Source: Candidatus Helarchaeota archaeon
GTDB lineage: Archaea; Asgardarchaeota; Lokiarchaeia; Helarchaeales; HEL-GB-A
DNA length: 30,512 nt
NCBI GenBank assembly: GCA_016840125.1
Contig: JAEOSY010000608.1
Location: 1 to 30,512 of the forward strand
Direction of reading: 5' to 3'
The position numbers and the translations under genes were made by a program. Shown in pieces: positions 12,001-16,450 of the stretch (positions within the stretch are counted from its first letter, which is position 1; each line of letters opens with the position of its first letter). Under the pieces are notes generated by a model that had not been told where the DNA came from, made no database searches, and worked only from the letters and a program-made list of their open reading frames with translations.

Positions 12001-14285
12001 ATGTGGCGATCACAAGTGGGATTGTAAATATTACTCAATTGATTACAGATCCTATGCCAGATGTTTCGTTAGAGCTGGGTAATTACTCAATTACTTACAA
12101 TTTAACAGCCCTCGGGAATTTCATCTTCACCATTAATGCGTCCAAGTACGGTTATGCGTTTAATTCGACGACCCTTTCATTAACGGTTCTCCAGCGACCC
12201 ACAAGCATCTTATCCTATGCGAATGGTACACTCGACTATAACTATTCCCTTTACCTCAATCAAACAGTTAACTTTGTCTTTACCTATTACGATATTCTGA
12301 GAACTATAGGAATATCAAACGCAATAGTGAATGTCACGAACCAAACCACGACATGGCAATTGAGCGACTCCCCAGTAGGAAGCGGGAATTTCACCTTTAT
12401 GTTTAATGCGACGGCAGTAGGAAATTATACGTTAATTATCAATGCATCCCGGTTTGGATATGTGTTCAATTCAACCACGGTCCTGGTTTCAGTGCTACGT
12501 CGCCCTGTGAATTTAAGTTTGAGTCTGAATGCAATACTAGGGAATGAAATTAACATACAGGTAGGAGAATCAGTCATTATCGAATTAACTTTTAAGGATA
12601 ACCTCACGGGTCAGGGGATTCCGGGAGTTTTGGTAAATATAACATGGAATCCCAGTTATAACGGCACCACCGATGCAAATGGGACATTCAGCTTCACTTT
12701 TAATGCGACAGCTCCAGGTACTTATATCCTCCAGATTCGCGTGGAGAAAGACGGTTTCGTTATATTACAGCAAAACGTAACAATTAATGTTAGTGGGGTT
12801 GAGCCTCCGCCAGGTGATCAGACTTTGATGTATATCTTAATTGGAGCAATGGTTGGAGCGGTTGTGGCTATCTATGGTATCATTCGATCACGGAAGAAGG
12901 AAGAAGTTAAACCGACACCCCCTGAAGAACCAGAGAAAAAGAAGAGGCGCCCGTCCTTAACGGACATATTAAAGCTAACATTTACATCTATCATGCATCG
13001 CAAATCGAAGAAAATATTATTAAAGCAGGACATCCAGCCAGAGAAGGTGAATAAACAGCTGAAGGCAGAATTTATCGAAGCCTTACCATCCTTGAAAGAT
13101 AGTACGCTTGTGAACCGAATTATTTTTCAAGAGACCTTTCAAATTTTATACCATGACGGAGAGTTGACAAGAATTGCGTTCCTGATAGAAGACAAACCAT
13201 CTAATGATTTCTTCAAGGCGAATCTCGAATTCACTGAAAAGTTTGAAAAGAGTTATGATCCGCAGCTGAGGGAGCTCCCAGAGGATTTGAGTATCTTTGA
13301 GGGATCACTAACCAAGGAACTCCAAAATAAAATCCTTAACTTCCAACTCTTAGCACCACATAATGTACGGAAAGATCAAAGATTTCTACGAACACTTCCA
13401 AACCTTCAGAAGAAGATCGTTAGAAAAGCCATTGCACTGGCAAAAGAAACTAGCACGTTCCAGCTGTTGGATTTATTGGATGAGTGCCTACAAACGCTCA
13501 ACCTTGATTTGTTAAGAGCGCTCGAAGAGATTGATGCGTTATGTTTACTTAACGTATTTATTCCAGAAATCACAATGGATGCCTCGGAGAGAGAGAAAAT
13601 AGACCATGAAATGCAGCAAGTAGAGGAGAGAGTACAGAAAGATCTCCAAAATAGGTTAATAGAACAAATAAATGAGGCAAAGATTGCAGCGATAGAAGTA
13701 ATGAAGGATGAGAAGTATGTTGATGCCACAATTTACTATGAGGTAGCAGCCCAAGCAGCAAAGGAGCTTGGGAATATGGAGGATTATAAAAAATATGTTG
13801 CGAAAGCGGAGGAGTGTCTCAATCTCAAACTGATATTAATTAAGAAGTTAGAAGAAAAACAAGCTCCGAAAGAGAAAAAAAAGGAGAAACGAAAAGAAGA
13901 AAAACCGAAAGAAAAAGAGATATCTGACGATACTGCCAAAAAGAAAATCGACCAGATATTGAAGGATACAAGTGCATCTTATATGAGCATTGTCGATGTC
14001 GCTCAGATGGTTGGGATTTCTATTGTAAGGGCGAGCGAATTAGCAAAGCAAGGTGATTATAGGGTTACTGACAAGCGAATATATAAAGAAGAAGAGAAAC
14101 CAGCAGAAGATGAAGATCCAGATAAAGAATTGAAGGAACATCTTCACGTCCTCATGACTGAAATGGATAAATCGGTTTTGATTGACTTAGTGGCCAAAAG
14201 ATTAGGTATATCGGAAGAGAAGGTTCGCGAATTAGCCAAAGAGGAAGGATATAAAATCAAGAGAAAAAGGATTAATAAAAAATAA
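1..14285 (+). CDS. Giant repeat-containing type I surface protein, 5' end outside window
   Basis: The reading frame is open to the first base: codons before the first ATG (33) already encode repeat sequence (NAGASWNNIS), so that ATG is internal and the true start lies upstream. At least 4,760 residues are visible. Order: a partial repeat, twelve 106-residue cadherin/Ig-like repeats, three Ig-like modules of another type, nineteen more 106-residue repeats, six further modules, a short GVEPPPGDQ linker, one transmembrane helix (about 12825-12885) followed by RSRKK, and a cytoplasmic tail of about 465 residues. The ectodomain is packed with N-x-S/T sequons, as expected of a glycosylated archaeal surface protein. 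Acidic motifs (DVEDVDP, DSDNG) suggest calcium binding; that is inference. The tail has a longin-like region, helical TPR-like segments, a Lys/Glu linker and two HTH-like units. It is probably an adhesin or receptor; ligand unknown. A T-rich tract follows the stop. Confidence 0.9.
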   Translation, partial: NAGASWNNISMDFLGGDLYGYNFTIPTSDLYLGAMNVIMRVNDTDGGWIEVAFGAVNVLNNQPEISNIVSNDTTPMNRNETIRVNVTITDIEDVDPALAGYLAVNRSDSSWYNLSMTYLGSDVFEINFTIPNDDVFLGPINLYIHAIDSDSGYTLSALIATITVQNNQPVISASASNQTVSMYRSEVIQANATVTDIEDLDPNLTVFLCIDIPSGGWNNISMTYLGSDFFEYNFTIPTTDPYLGSMNVIIRANDSDNGWVETVLGAVNVLNNQPQISGPAHNATASMYRSEVFEINATITDVEDIDPALNASLCIRLQSGAWYNTSLNYFSGDLFGLNFTIPLTDNFLGDIDIYLQARDSDNGYSLTALVTTITVLNNLPQIQNIGHNAPASMFRNQIFEVNATITDIEDVDPALNGSICIQLPSSAWYNTSLNYLSGDLFGFNFTIPLSDNFLGDIDIYVQAWDSDNGYARSALITTITVLNNQPQISGPSHNASGSMDRGETFEITALITDLEDVNPDLNGSLCIQLPSSAWYNTSLNYISGNLFGVNFTIPLTDNFLGNIEVRIQARDSDNGYLLSGVLTTISVLNNQPQISGSAENATATMYRNEIFEVNATITDIEDVDPALNGSLCIQLPSSAWYNTSLNYLSGDLFGLNFTIPLTDNFLGDIDIYVQSRDSDNGYARSALLTTITVLNNQPQISGSAENATVTMYRNEIFEINATITDVEDVDPALNGSLCIQLPSSAWYNTSLNYLSGDLFGLNFTIPNTDNFLGDIDVYVETRDSDNGYSLTAIITTITVLNNQPQISAPAENATATMYRNEIFEINATINDVEDVDPALNGSLCIQLPSSAWYNTSLSYLTGDLFGINFTIPMTDNFLGDIDLYIQTRDSDNGYNLTALITTITVLNNQPQISNTGHNATAALNRTDTIEFNTTIFDVEDNVPNLTAFLAINRSSGMWYNVSMTYLGSDIFAINFTIPLDDSFLGTAQFYISANDTDSGYAFSALVTSVNILNNIPSIIQIQSNHTSPMYRNQTIWINSTITDVEDVNPNLAAYLCINRTSTGWYNVSMTYLGGNLFDINFTIPNDDSFIDLLVLHIFTNDTDGGDVLSASFASINCLNNLPGITGLSHNVTTPINRNETVEIRVNVSDFEDFYPNLDIELAINRSDSVWFNYTMSYISGDLYALNYTIPNQDSYLGLMQFYVSLNDTDFGYVLSLITTTTVENNPPQIASAYSNHTAQIYRNETIYVNCSASDIEDLPPTDLQAFLCLNLSSSTWFNLSLTHSGGSLFELNWTIPNSNMFNGLIFIYINATDTEDRGDLFALGTMEVIGRPTNITVYLNGTESLFTEINYDATINFTAYYYETQGSSGLFKADVLITCTSHPPVAFDTPMDNIGSGNYSFHFDPTSGGVYNFRIDANYTGFETQQILFSISVRGNTNLTIFMNTSETLYQKIYYDQVLNITAFYFNQTSGLGIDTASTNLTVIVNNTYYNMVNNGGGNYSWIFDGAIWYQEVSNLPYNFTLKINTSAPSFQYYEQFVVVEIVPKPTNLTIYINDTTTNEYSMRFNESIVITAYYNDTDIIAGIAGASVNITAGSPMSDITGGNYTYIFNASTPGDFSFIINATKHGYSYAQTNITIHVINYVPNIVSSSSNHTPTVYRADILQINSTVIDPEDISPSLTVYLCLNLSSSVWINTSMSYISGNLFSINYTIPISDIYLGLIHLYVRANDSDGASIEILVGTTTCLNNIPSIINPQSNQTLTMDRGEVLVVNATIQDTEDIPPTNLTGFLCIRIPAGGWNNISMVAAGNFFQQSFAIPLFDSYLGVMEVIITANDTDGGLLEVFVGNVTVLNNAPTINNQNTNQTGTMRRNETISVTANLNDVEDTYPNYTTYLSVYVNTVFWDNRSMVSLGGDLFGYNYTISNLDSILGQIEIFIVVNDSEGVMTELSLGLVTVINNDPQISSPAHNATGSMYRNEIFEINATITDIEDVDPTLNGSLCIQLPSSAWYNISLNYLSGDLFGINFTIPLTDNFLGDIDVYIQAMDSDNGYNLTALIMTITVLNNQPQISGPADNATASMYRNEIFEINATITDVEDIDPDLNGSLCIQLPSSAWINTSLNYLSGDLFGINFTIPVTDNYLGDIDVYIQSRDSDNGYMLSGLITTITVLNNQPQISGPADNATPTMLRGETFEINVTIIDVEDIDPDLTGSLCLRLPSSAWVNTSLNYLSGNLFGINYTIPLADIFLGTIDIYIQASDSDNGYALSGPVGTIVVLNNQPQISPPTHNATGNMYRNEMFWIAANITDVEDVNPALTGSLCIQREDNSWSNTSLQFISGDLFRINFTIPIADSFLGDIDIYVQASDSDNGYTLSALVFTVTVLNNQPQTSGYFENATPSMYRNEVFEITSVITDLEDTNPDLNGSLCIQLPSSAWYNTSLSYLSGNSYGTNFTIPMTDNFLGDIDIYVQAQDSDGGYELSPLVQTITVLNNQPQNSGPAHNATPTMYRNEIFEINITITDVEDINPDLNGSLCLQLQDSSWVNTSLTFLSGDLYGINYTIPLSDNFLGDVDVYLQARDSDNGYALTALITTITVLNNQPQISGPAHNATPTMYRNEIFEINATITDVEDVDPALNGSLCIRLPSSAWYNTSLNFLSGDLFGINFTIPLTDSFLGVINVYVESRDSDGGYDFSALVATITVLNNQPQISGPADNATASMYRNEIFEINATITDVEDVNPDLNGSLCIRLPSSAWYNTSLNYLSGDLFGINFTIPLTDNFLGVINIYVESRDSDGGYDFSALVATITVLNNQPQISGSAHNATATMYRNEIFEINATITDVEDVDPALNGSLCIRLPSSAWYNTSLNFLSGDLFGINFTIPVTDNFLGDIQLYIQTRDSDGGYALSGLITNITLFNNQPQITGPADNATGSMYRNEVFEVNVTITDVEDVDPALNGSLCIQLPSSAWINTSLQYLSGDLFGINFTIPLTDNFLGNINVYVQSRDSDGGYAFSGLITTITVLNNQPQISGTAHNATGSMYRNEVFEIKTNLTDIEDVDPDLNGSLCLQLPSSAWVNTSLQYLTGDVFGINFTLPLIDNFLGDVDVYLQTSDSDGGYTLSALITTITVLNNQPQISGPAHNATVTMYRNEIFEINATITDIEDVDPALNGSLCIQLPSSAWINTSLTYLTGDLFGINFTISLTDNFLGDIDVYIRALDSDGGYDLSALVTTITVLNNQPQISPPEHNATGSMYRNQIFEINATITDVEDVDPALNGSLCIRLPSSAWVNTSLTYLSGDLFGINFTIPLTDNFLGDIDVYVESRDSDGGYALSALVTTITVLNNQPQISPPADNATPSMYRGEIFEVNATITDLEDVDPALNGSLCIQLPSSAWVNTSLQYLSGDLFGINFTIPLTDNFLGDIDVYVESRDSDGGYALSALVATITVLNNQPQISGPNHNETPTMYRNEIFEINATIIDVEDVDPDLNGSLCIQLPSSAWYNTSLNYLSGNLFGLNFTIPLTDNFLGDIEIYLEARDSDGGYELTLLLSTIIVENNVPNISNTLSNHTATDYRNETISISAIVSDIEDLPPTDLTAFVALNLSSGVWQNESMTHLGGGSFELNWTIPDLDLYDGLIFIYIMGNDTDQGIRLTLVDSFTVIGRPTNITGYINGTASLTTQINVDEIVNLSVYYEETQGSNPLTDGNVLITCLSNPLIALNTPMDNLGTGNFSWTFDPVSGGQFIFEVNATRSGFQDQLLQFIVNIQGNTNFTIYMNSTQTLNYSIYYDEILNITTFYYNSTQPITGIPSAFLNITVLLNNSYYQMINISGGYYSWIFDASVWYQLAGAFPADFLLKINASATGFQYFEQVVTIRILPKPTALSIYLNDSMTTSTTIYYNQSLDITAYYSDTALPAGILGASVNITLGQMPEAAGGNYTDAYRWTQLGTFIYTVNATKFGYSYSEVLITINVIERSTILRVFMDDVETNSTSAYYNESIEIKAEYFDGLQNVAITSGIVNITQLITDPMPDVSLELGNYSITYNLTALGNFIFTINASKYGYAFNSTTLSLTVLQRPTSILSYANGTLDYNYSLYLNQTVNFVFTYYDILRTIGISNAIVNVTNQTTTWQLSDSPVGSGNFTFMFNATAVGNYTLIINASRFGYVFNSTTVLVSVLRRPVNLSLSLNAILGNEINIQVGESVIIELTFKDNLTGQGIPGVLVNITWNPSYNGTTDANGTFSFTFNATAPGTYILQIRVEKDGFVILQQNVTINVSGVEPPPGDQTLMYILIGAMVGAVVAIYGIIRSRKKEEVKPTPPEEPEKKKRRPSLTDILKLTFTSIMHRKSKKILLKQDIQPEKVNKQLKAEFIEALPSLKDSTLVNRIIFQETFQILYHDGELTRIAFLIEDKPSNDFFKANLEFTEKFEKSYDPQLRELPEDLSIFEGSLTKELQNKILNFQLLAPHNVRKDQRFLRTLPNLQKKIVRKAIALAKETSTFQLLDLLDECLQTLNLDLLRALEEIDALCLLNVFIPEITMDASEREKIDHEMQQVEERVQKDLQNRLIEQINEAKIAAIEVMKDEKYVDATIYYEVAAQAAKELGNMEDYKKYVAKAEECLNLKLILIKKLEEKQAPKEKKKEKRKEEKPKEKEISDDTAKKKIDQILKDTSASYMSIVDVAQMVGISIVRASELAKQGDYRVTDKRIYKEEEKPAEDEDPDKELKEHLHVLMTEMDKSVLIDLVAKRLGISEEKVRELAKEEGYKIKRKRINKK
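180..3992 (+). repeat. First array: twelve 318-bp (106-aa) repeats
   Basis: Twelve tandem in-frame units, each beginning near an NN-x-P-x-I motif and running through R-N-E, D-x-E-D, a W-x-N-x-S turn, N-F-T-I-P and D-S-D-x-G. The period was checked at DNA level: the same CAACCGCAGA-type word recurs at 1773 and 2091, exactly 318 bases apart. The D-rich end followed by a beta strand and N-N-x-P resembles cadherin and related Ig-fold repeats. Units 3 to 8 are close to one another in DNA; units 1, 2 and 9 to 12 are divergent. A partial unit lies to the left, so the array continues outside the window. Confidence 0.93.
3993..4926 (+). repeat. Three Ig-like modules between the two repeat arrays
   Basis: Three modules of about 95 to 110 residues start with RPTNIT, NTNLTI and PTNLTI. 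They share a Y-x-E/Q, I-T-A-Y-Y, G-G-N-Y/G-S-G-N-Y and N-A-T-x-x-G-Y/F pattern, typical of bacterial or archaeal Ig-like (invasin/Big-like) beta sandwiches that close each domain with a beta strand such as ISVRG or IVPK. They differ from the 106-residue units, lack their Cys, and are visibly more AT-rich (18 G+C in 4621-4680 by hand count). Confidence 0.8.
4927..10958 (+). repeat. Second array: nineteen 318-bp (106-aa) repeats
   Basis: Nineteen tandem units of the same family as the first array, in the same frame; 6,032 bases divided by 318 gives 18.97. The first three units (from 4927) and the last one (from about 10641) are divergent, while the fifteen in between are close copies. Some neighbours share long identical stretches, for example around 8040-8150 against 8358-8468 region boundaries and 9935-10000 against 10250-10320. 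The homogenised part is richer in G+C (29 of 60 in 7921-7980) than the flanking modules. Confidence 0.93.
10959..12797 (+). repeat. Six Ig-like modules next to the membrane
   Basis: Six modules of about 95 to 110 residues begin with RPTNIT, NTNFTI, PTALSI, RSTILR, RPTSIL and RPVNLS. The first three pair one-to-one with the three modules at 3993-4926. The last three (N-A-S/T-x-x-G-Y-x-F-N-S-T-T at their ends) look like further copies of the third. The final module contains a D-A-N-G-T-F-S-F-T-F-N-A-T-A-P-G-T-Y pattern that is classical for bacterial Ig-like domains. They form the stalk just outside the membrane. Confidence 0.8.
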
Positions 14286-14297
14286 AAGCAAATTAAA

Positions 14298-14309
14298 TTT
14301 TCTTTTTTT
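14298..14309 (+). terminator. T-rich terminator after the giant gene
   Basis: A TTTTCTTTTTTTA tract begins about 12 bases after the TAA stop. Archaeal termination commonly uses such T-tracts on the coding strand. The next gene is convergent and ends 84 bases away, so a stop signal is expected here. Confidence 0.5.
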
Positions 14310-14369
14310 AATCTGACACACTGGAAACGCTAGACTTATCCCATACTAAAGAATTCTAAACTTCTATTA

Positions 14370-15749
14370 TTATTCGTGTTCTAATTCAGCGATTCGCTTT
14401 TCAAATTTAAGCCTCTTTTTTTGATATTGGTCTTCAGAGAGGGTTCCAGTTTTGAACTGGTTTTCGAGGATTTGAATGATCTGAGTGTATGCATTCATTT
14501 CGGCAACAATGCGAGGGTCCATGGTTTTATTTTCTTTGTCTAGTAGTTTATCAGCTGTATCTATAACGGGAGTAGCTACAGGTATCACTTCATTACCATT
14601 GGTAGTGATAATAGGGGTGGTAATTGGTATTATTTCCTCAGAGGGCTTAGTAGAGCTGGGTAATTTAAATTTTGAATCATTAATTAACTTAACTTTTTGT
14701 GAATCTTTTTTCAATTTAGAGACCTCCTGTTGTAGTTTAGAAATTGACTTGGATTGAGTTTTAAGTTTAGAATAGAGATCTTGAATTTCAAGATTGTTCT
14801 CGGAGACGGCTTCATTAGGGAAGTCTGCCAGATTTAATTCGAAAATACTCAACTTCTCCTTTATTTCAGTATTAGCATCAAGTATAGTTTTGATTTCGTC
14901 TTTCAAATTACGGATATCTGCAAAGCACTGCGAAACTACTTTTTGTATTTTCTCAAAATCTGTAGAACTGATCCCATCTCTTTCAGATTCTATTGCAGGA
15001 TGGTGTTGATCTAGATCCTTCACCATTACTCGGGATTTTTGTGGCTGCGCTTTCAATAACGGCTTTGAAGTACCTTTGGATCGTAACCATTGAATTATGT
15101 TTTTTATCAGTTTTGCATTGTTTGGATACTTGATTCCCCCTCGTACTTCATCCATGAACATCTCATAGGATCCTGAAGCAATAATGTACCCTTTCCCAAA
15201 GGATGCTAATGCAAGTGTGGGTTTTTGCGGTGGTTCTGCGCTATCCGTTGTGAAAGCAAGAGGAATTGCCTCTTCGGATATTTCGAGGGTGCATCCAATT
15301 CGATAGCAGATATCAGGGATATTTTGTACAATAGGATGATCGTTAAATTTAGTAATTAAAGGATATGACTCCATTCCTAAATTTGAAAGTGGATCTAGTA
15401 CTTCATTATTTCTGAAATTTATACCGCTTCCGCTTGTTAATTCGCCGAGGTTCGTTCGACGCCCTTGATCTCCACCAGCATGGTTTAGAAGAAGCAAATT
15501 GCCTCCCTTTTTAACGTATTGTAAAAGGGCTTCTACTTCATCTGGTCTAAGTTTTGAACTGTCAGGGCAGGCAAAAATTAACATTCCGTGATGTTCAAGA
15601 AGTTCCAATGTGATCGGGAACTCATTGAATTCTTCACAAACGAAGTCCTCCTCCTCGAAGAGTTCTTTCAATCCTTGATAATTAGAAGTAATCCGGCCGC
15701 GTTCCTGTTGAGTAATGTCGAACCCAATTTTGTCGGATAGTGAAGCCAT
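14370..15749 (-). CDS. GldG/IFT52-like (GIFT) domain protein with coiled coil
   Basis: 459 residues. The N-terminal 235 or so resemble the GIFT (GldG/IFT52) sugar-transport-like fold: a hydrophobic strand MLIFACPDSSKLRPDEVEAL (56-75), YVKKGGNLLLL (78-88), then TNLGELTSGSGINF (99-112), matching the pattern 'P...lt..E...l..yv..GG.ll.l' followed by 'N.ll...GI.f'. There is a probable long coiled coil around 260-355, an Ile/Pro/Thr-rich low-complexity linker, and a C-terminal helical segment ending in a short SHOCT-like stretch (GTLSEDQYQKKRL). No signal peptide or membrane helix is seen, so it should be cytosolic. In eukaryotes IFT52 is a scaffold of intraflagellar transport; GldG belongs to a bacterial gliding ABC system. 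The function here is unknown, and scaffold is an inference from the domain plus coiled coil. It is divergent from the coiled-coil/GTPase pair. Confidence 0.8.
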   Translation of the reverse strand: MASLSDKIGFDITQQERGRITSNYQGLKELFEEEDFVCEEFNEFPITLELLEHHGMLIFACPDSSKLRPDEVEALLQYVKKGGNLLLLNHAGGDQGRRTNLGELTSGSGINFRNNEVLDPLSNLGMESYPLITKFNDHPIVQNIPDICYRIGCTLEISEEAIPLAFTTDSAEPPQKPTLALASFGKGYIIASGSYEMFMDEVRGGIKYPNNAKLIKNIIQWLRSKGTSKPLLKAQPQKSRVMVKDLDQHHPAIESERDGISSTDFEKIQKVVSQCFADIRNLKDEIKTILDANTEIKEKLSIFELNLADFPNEAVSENNLEIQDLYSKLKTQSKSISKLQQEVSKLKKDSQKVKLINDSKFKLPSSTKPSEEIIPITTPIITTNGNEVIPVATPVIDTADKLLDKENKTMDPRIVAEMNAYTQIIQILENQFKTGTLSEDQYQKKRLKFEKRIAELEHE

Positions 15750-15796
15750 CTTACATATGTCTTCAATTAGCGCATATTAACTCCACTCGAGTTCAA

Positions 15797-15811
15797 GTAT
15801 TTTTTTAAATT
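15797..15811. promoter_or_regulatory. AT box shared by divergent genes
   Basis: A near-symmetrical A/T run (TATTTTTTTAAATT) lies in the 83-base gap between the GIFT gene (-) and the coiled-coil gene (+). Read on the plus strand it is about 25 to 30 bases before the ATG at 15833, which fits a TATA box with a leaderless or nearly leaderless transcript. On the minus strand it would give a leader of about 30 bases. Confidence 0.4.
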
Positions 15812-15832
15812 GGCATGTGAGAATAATTAACC

Positions 15833-16432
15833 ATGAAACATGTAGCGGACTTAAAAACATTTTTAGAAGAGCGAATTGCGGAATTGAAGGAGGAAATAGA
15901 GACATTTCAAGAGGAGCTTGAGATGTTTGAGAAGGCATTAGAGAGTATAGATGCGATTTTAGTAAAGGAGAGTTTTAAAAGCGCTGCGGATTTAATTAAG
16001 CAGCCGAAAGAGCCCAAATTCAAACCGCTTTCAGAACAGATTCCTGTGAAAAAGGAAAAGCAAGAAAAATCAGAGAAAGAAGAGTTTCAAATTAAGACTA
16101 AATTGGGAAAAATATTGGGTTTAATTTCTGTTTATGGCGAAACCATCTCAATCGTTCCTGAGAAAGGCATGGAATTTTCTGTAAATGCCCCACCGTACCG
16201 CTCCTTTTTTCACAAAAAGATTATGACGCGAATGAAGAATGAAGATGAGGCAGCAATTGGGGCTGGAAAGTTGCCAGACTCAGAAAAAATAGTCATAAAT
16301 CTTATACAGGACGATGCGGAAAACATAAAAAATATTGTCATTCAGAATTTTCGTAACTATGATCGAAAAATGGAAATAATCAATACAATAACGTGGACGT
16401 TTCGGACAATTTATGATGAAAAAACACGATAA
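15833..16432 (+). CDS. Coiled-coil protein upstream of the Rag-like GTPase
   Basis: 199 residues. Residues about 5-45 are a charged coiled coil (LEERIAELKEEIETFQEEL); a Lys/Glu/Pro-rich linker follows (about 55-85). The C-terminal domain (about 85-199) has strands LGKILGLISVYG and ISIVPEKG, then a helical part containing SFFHKKIMTRM, and it ends WTFRTIYDEKTR. I do not recognise the family. It precedes the Rag-like GTPase gene by only 18 bases on the same strand, so the two are almost certainly co-transcribed and may be functional partners; an effector or regulator role is inference only. No clear Shine-Dalgarno sequence is seen before the ATG, consistent with leaderless initiation from the AT box about 28 bases upstream. 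There is no signal peptide or membrane segment. Confidence 0.85.
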   Translation: MKHVADLKTFLEERIAELKEEIETFQEELEMFEKALESIDAILVKESFKSAADLIKQPKEPKFKPLSEQIPVKKEKQEKSEKEEFQIKTKLGKILGLISVYGETISIVPEKGMEFSVNAPPYRSFFHKKIMTRMKNEDEAAIGAGKLPDSEKIVINLIQDDAENIKNIVIQNFRNYDRKMEIINTITWTFRTIYDEKTR

Positions 16433-16450
16433 TTTTGGGGATCTAAAGCT

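Noticed and set aside
13406..13729. A 107-codon minus-strand frame under the cytoplasmic tail of the giant protein
   Set aside because: It is antisense to helical, charge-rich coding sequence, and its Ser/Phe/Ile-rich product is typical of such shadows.
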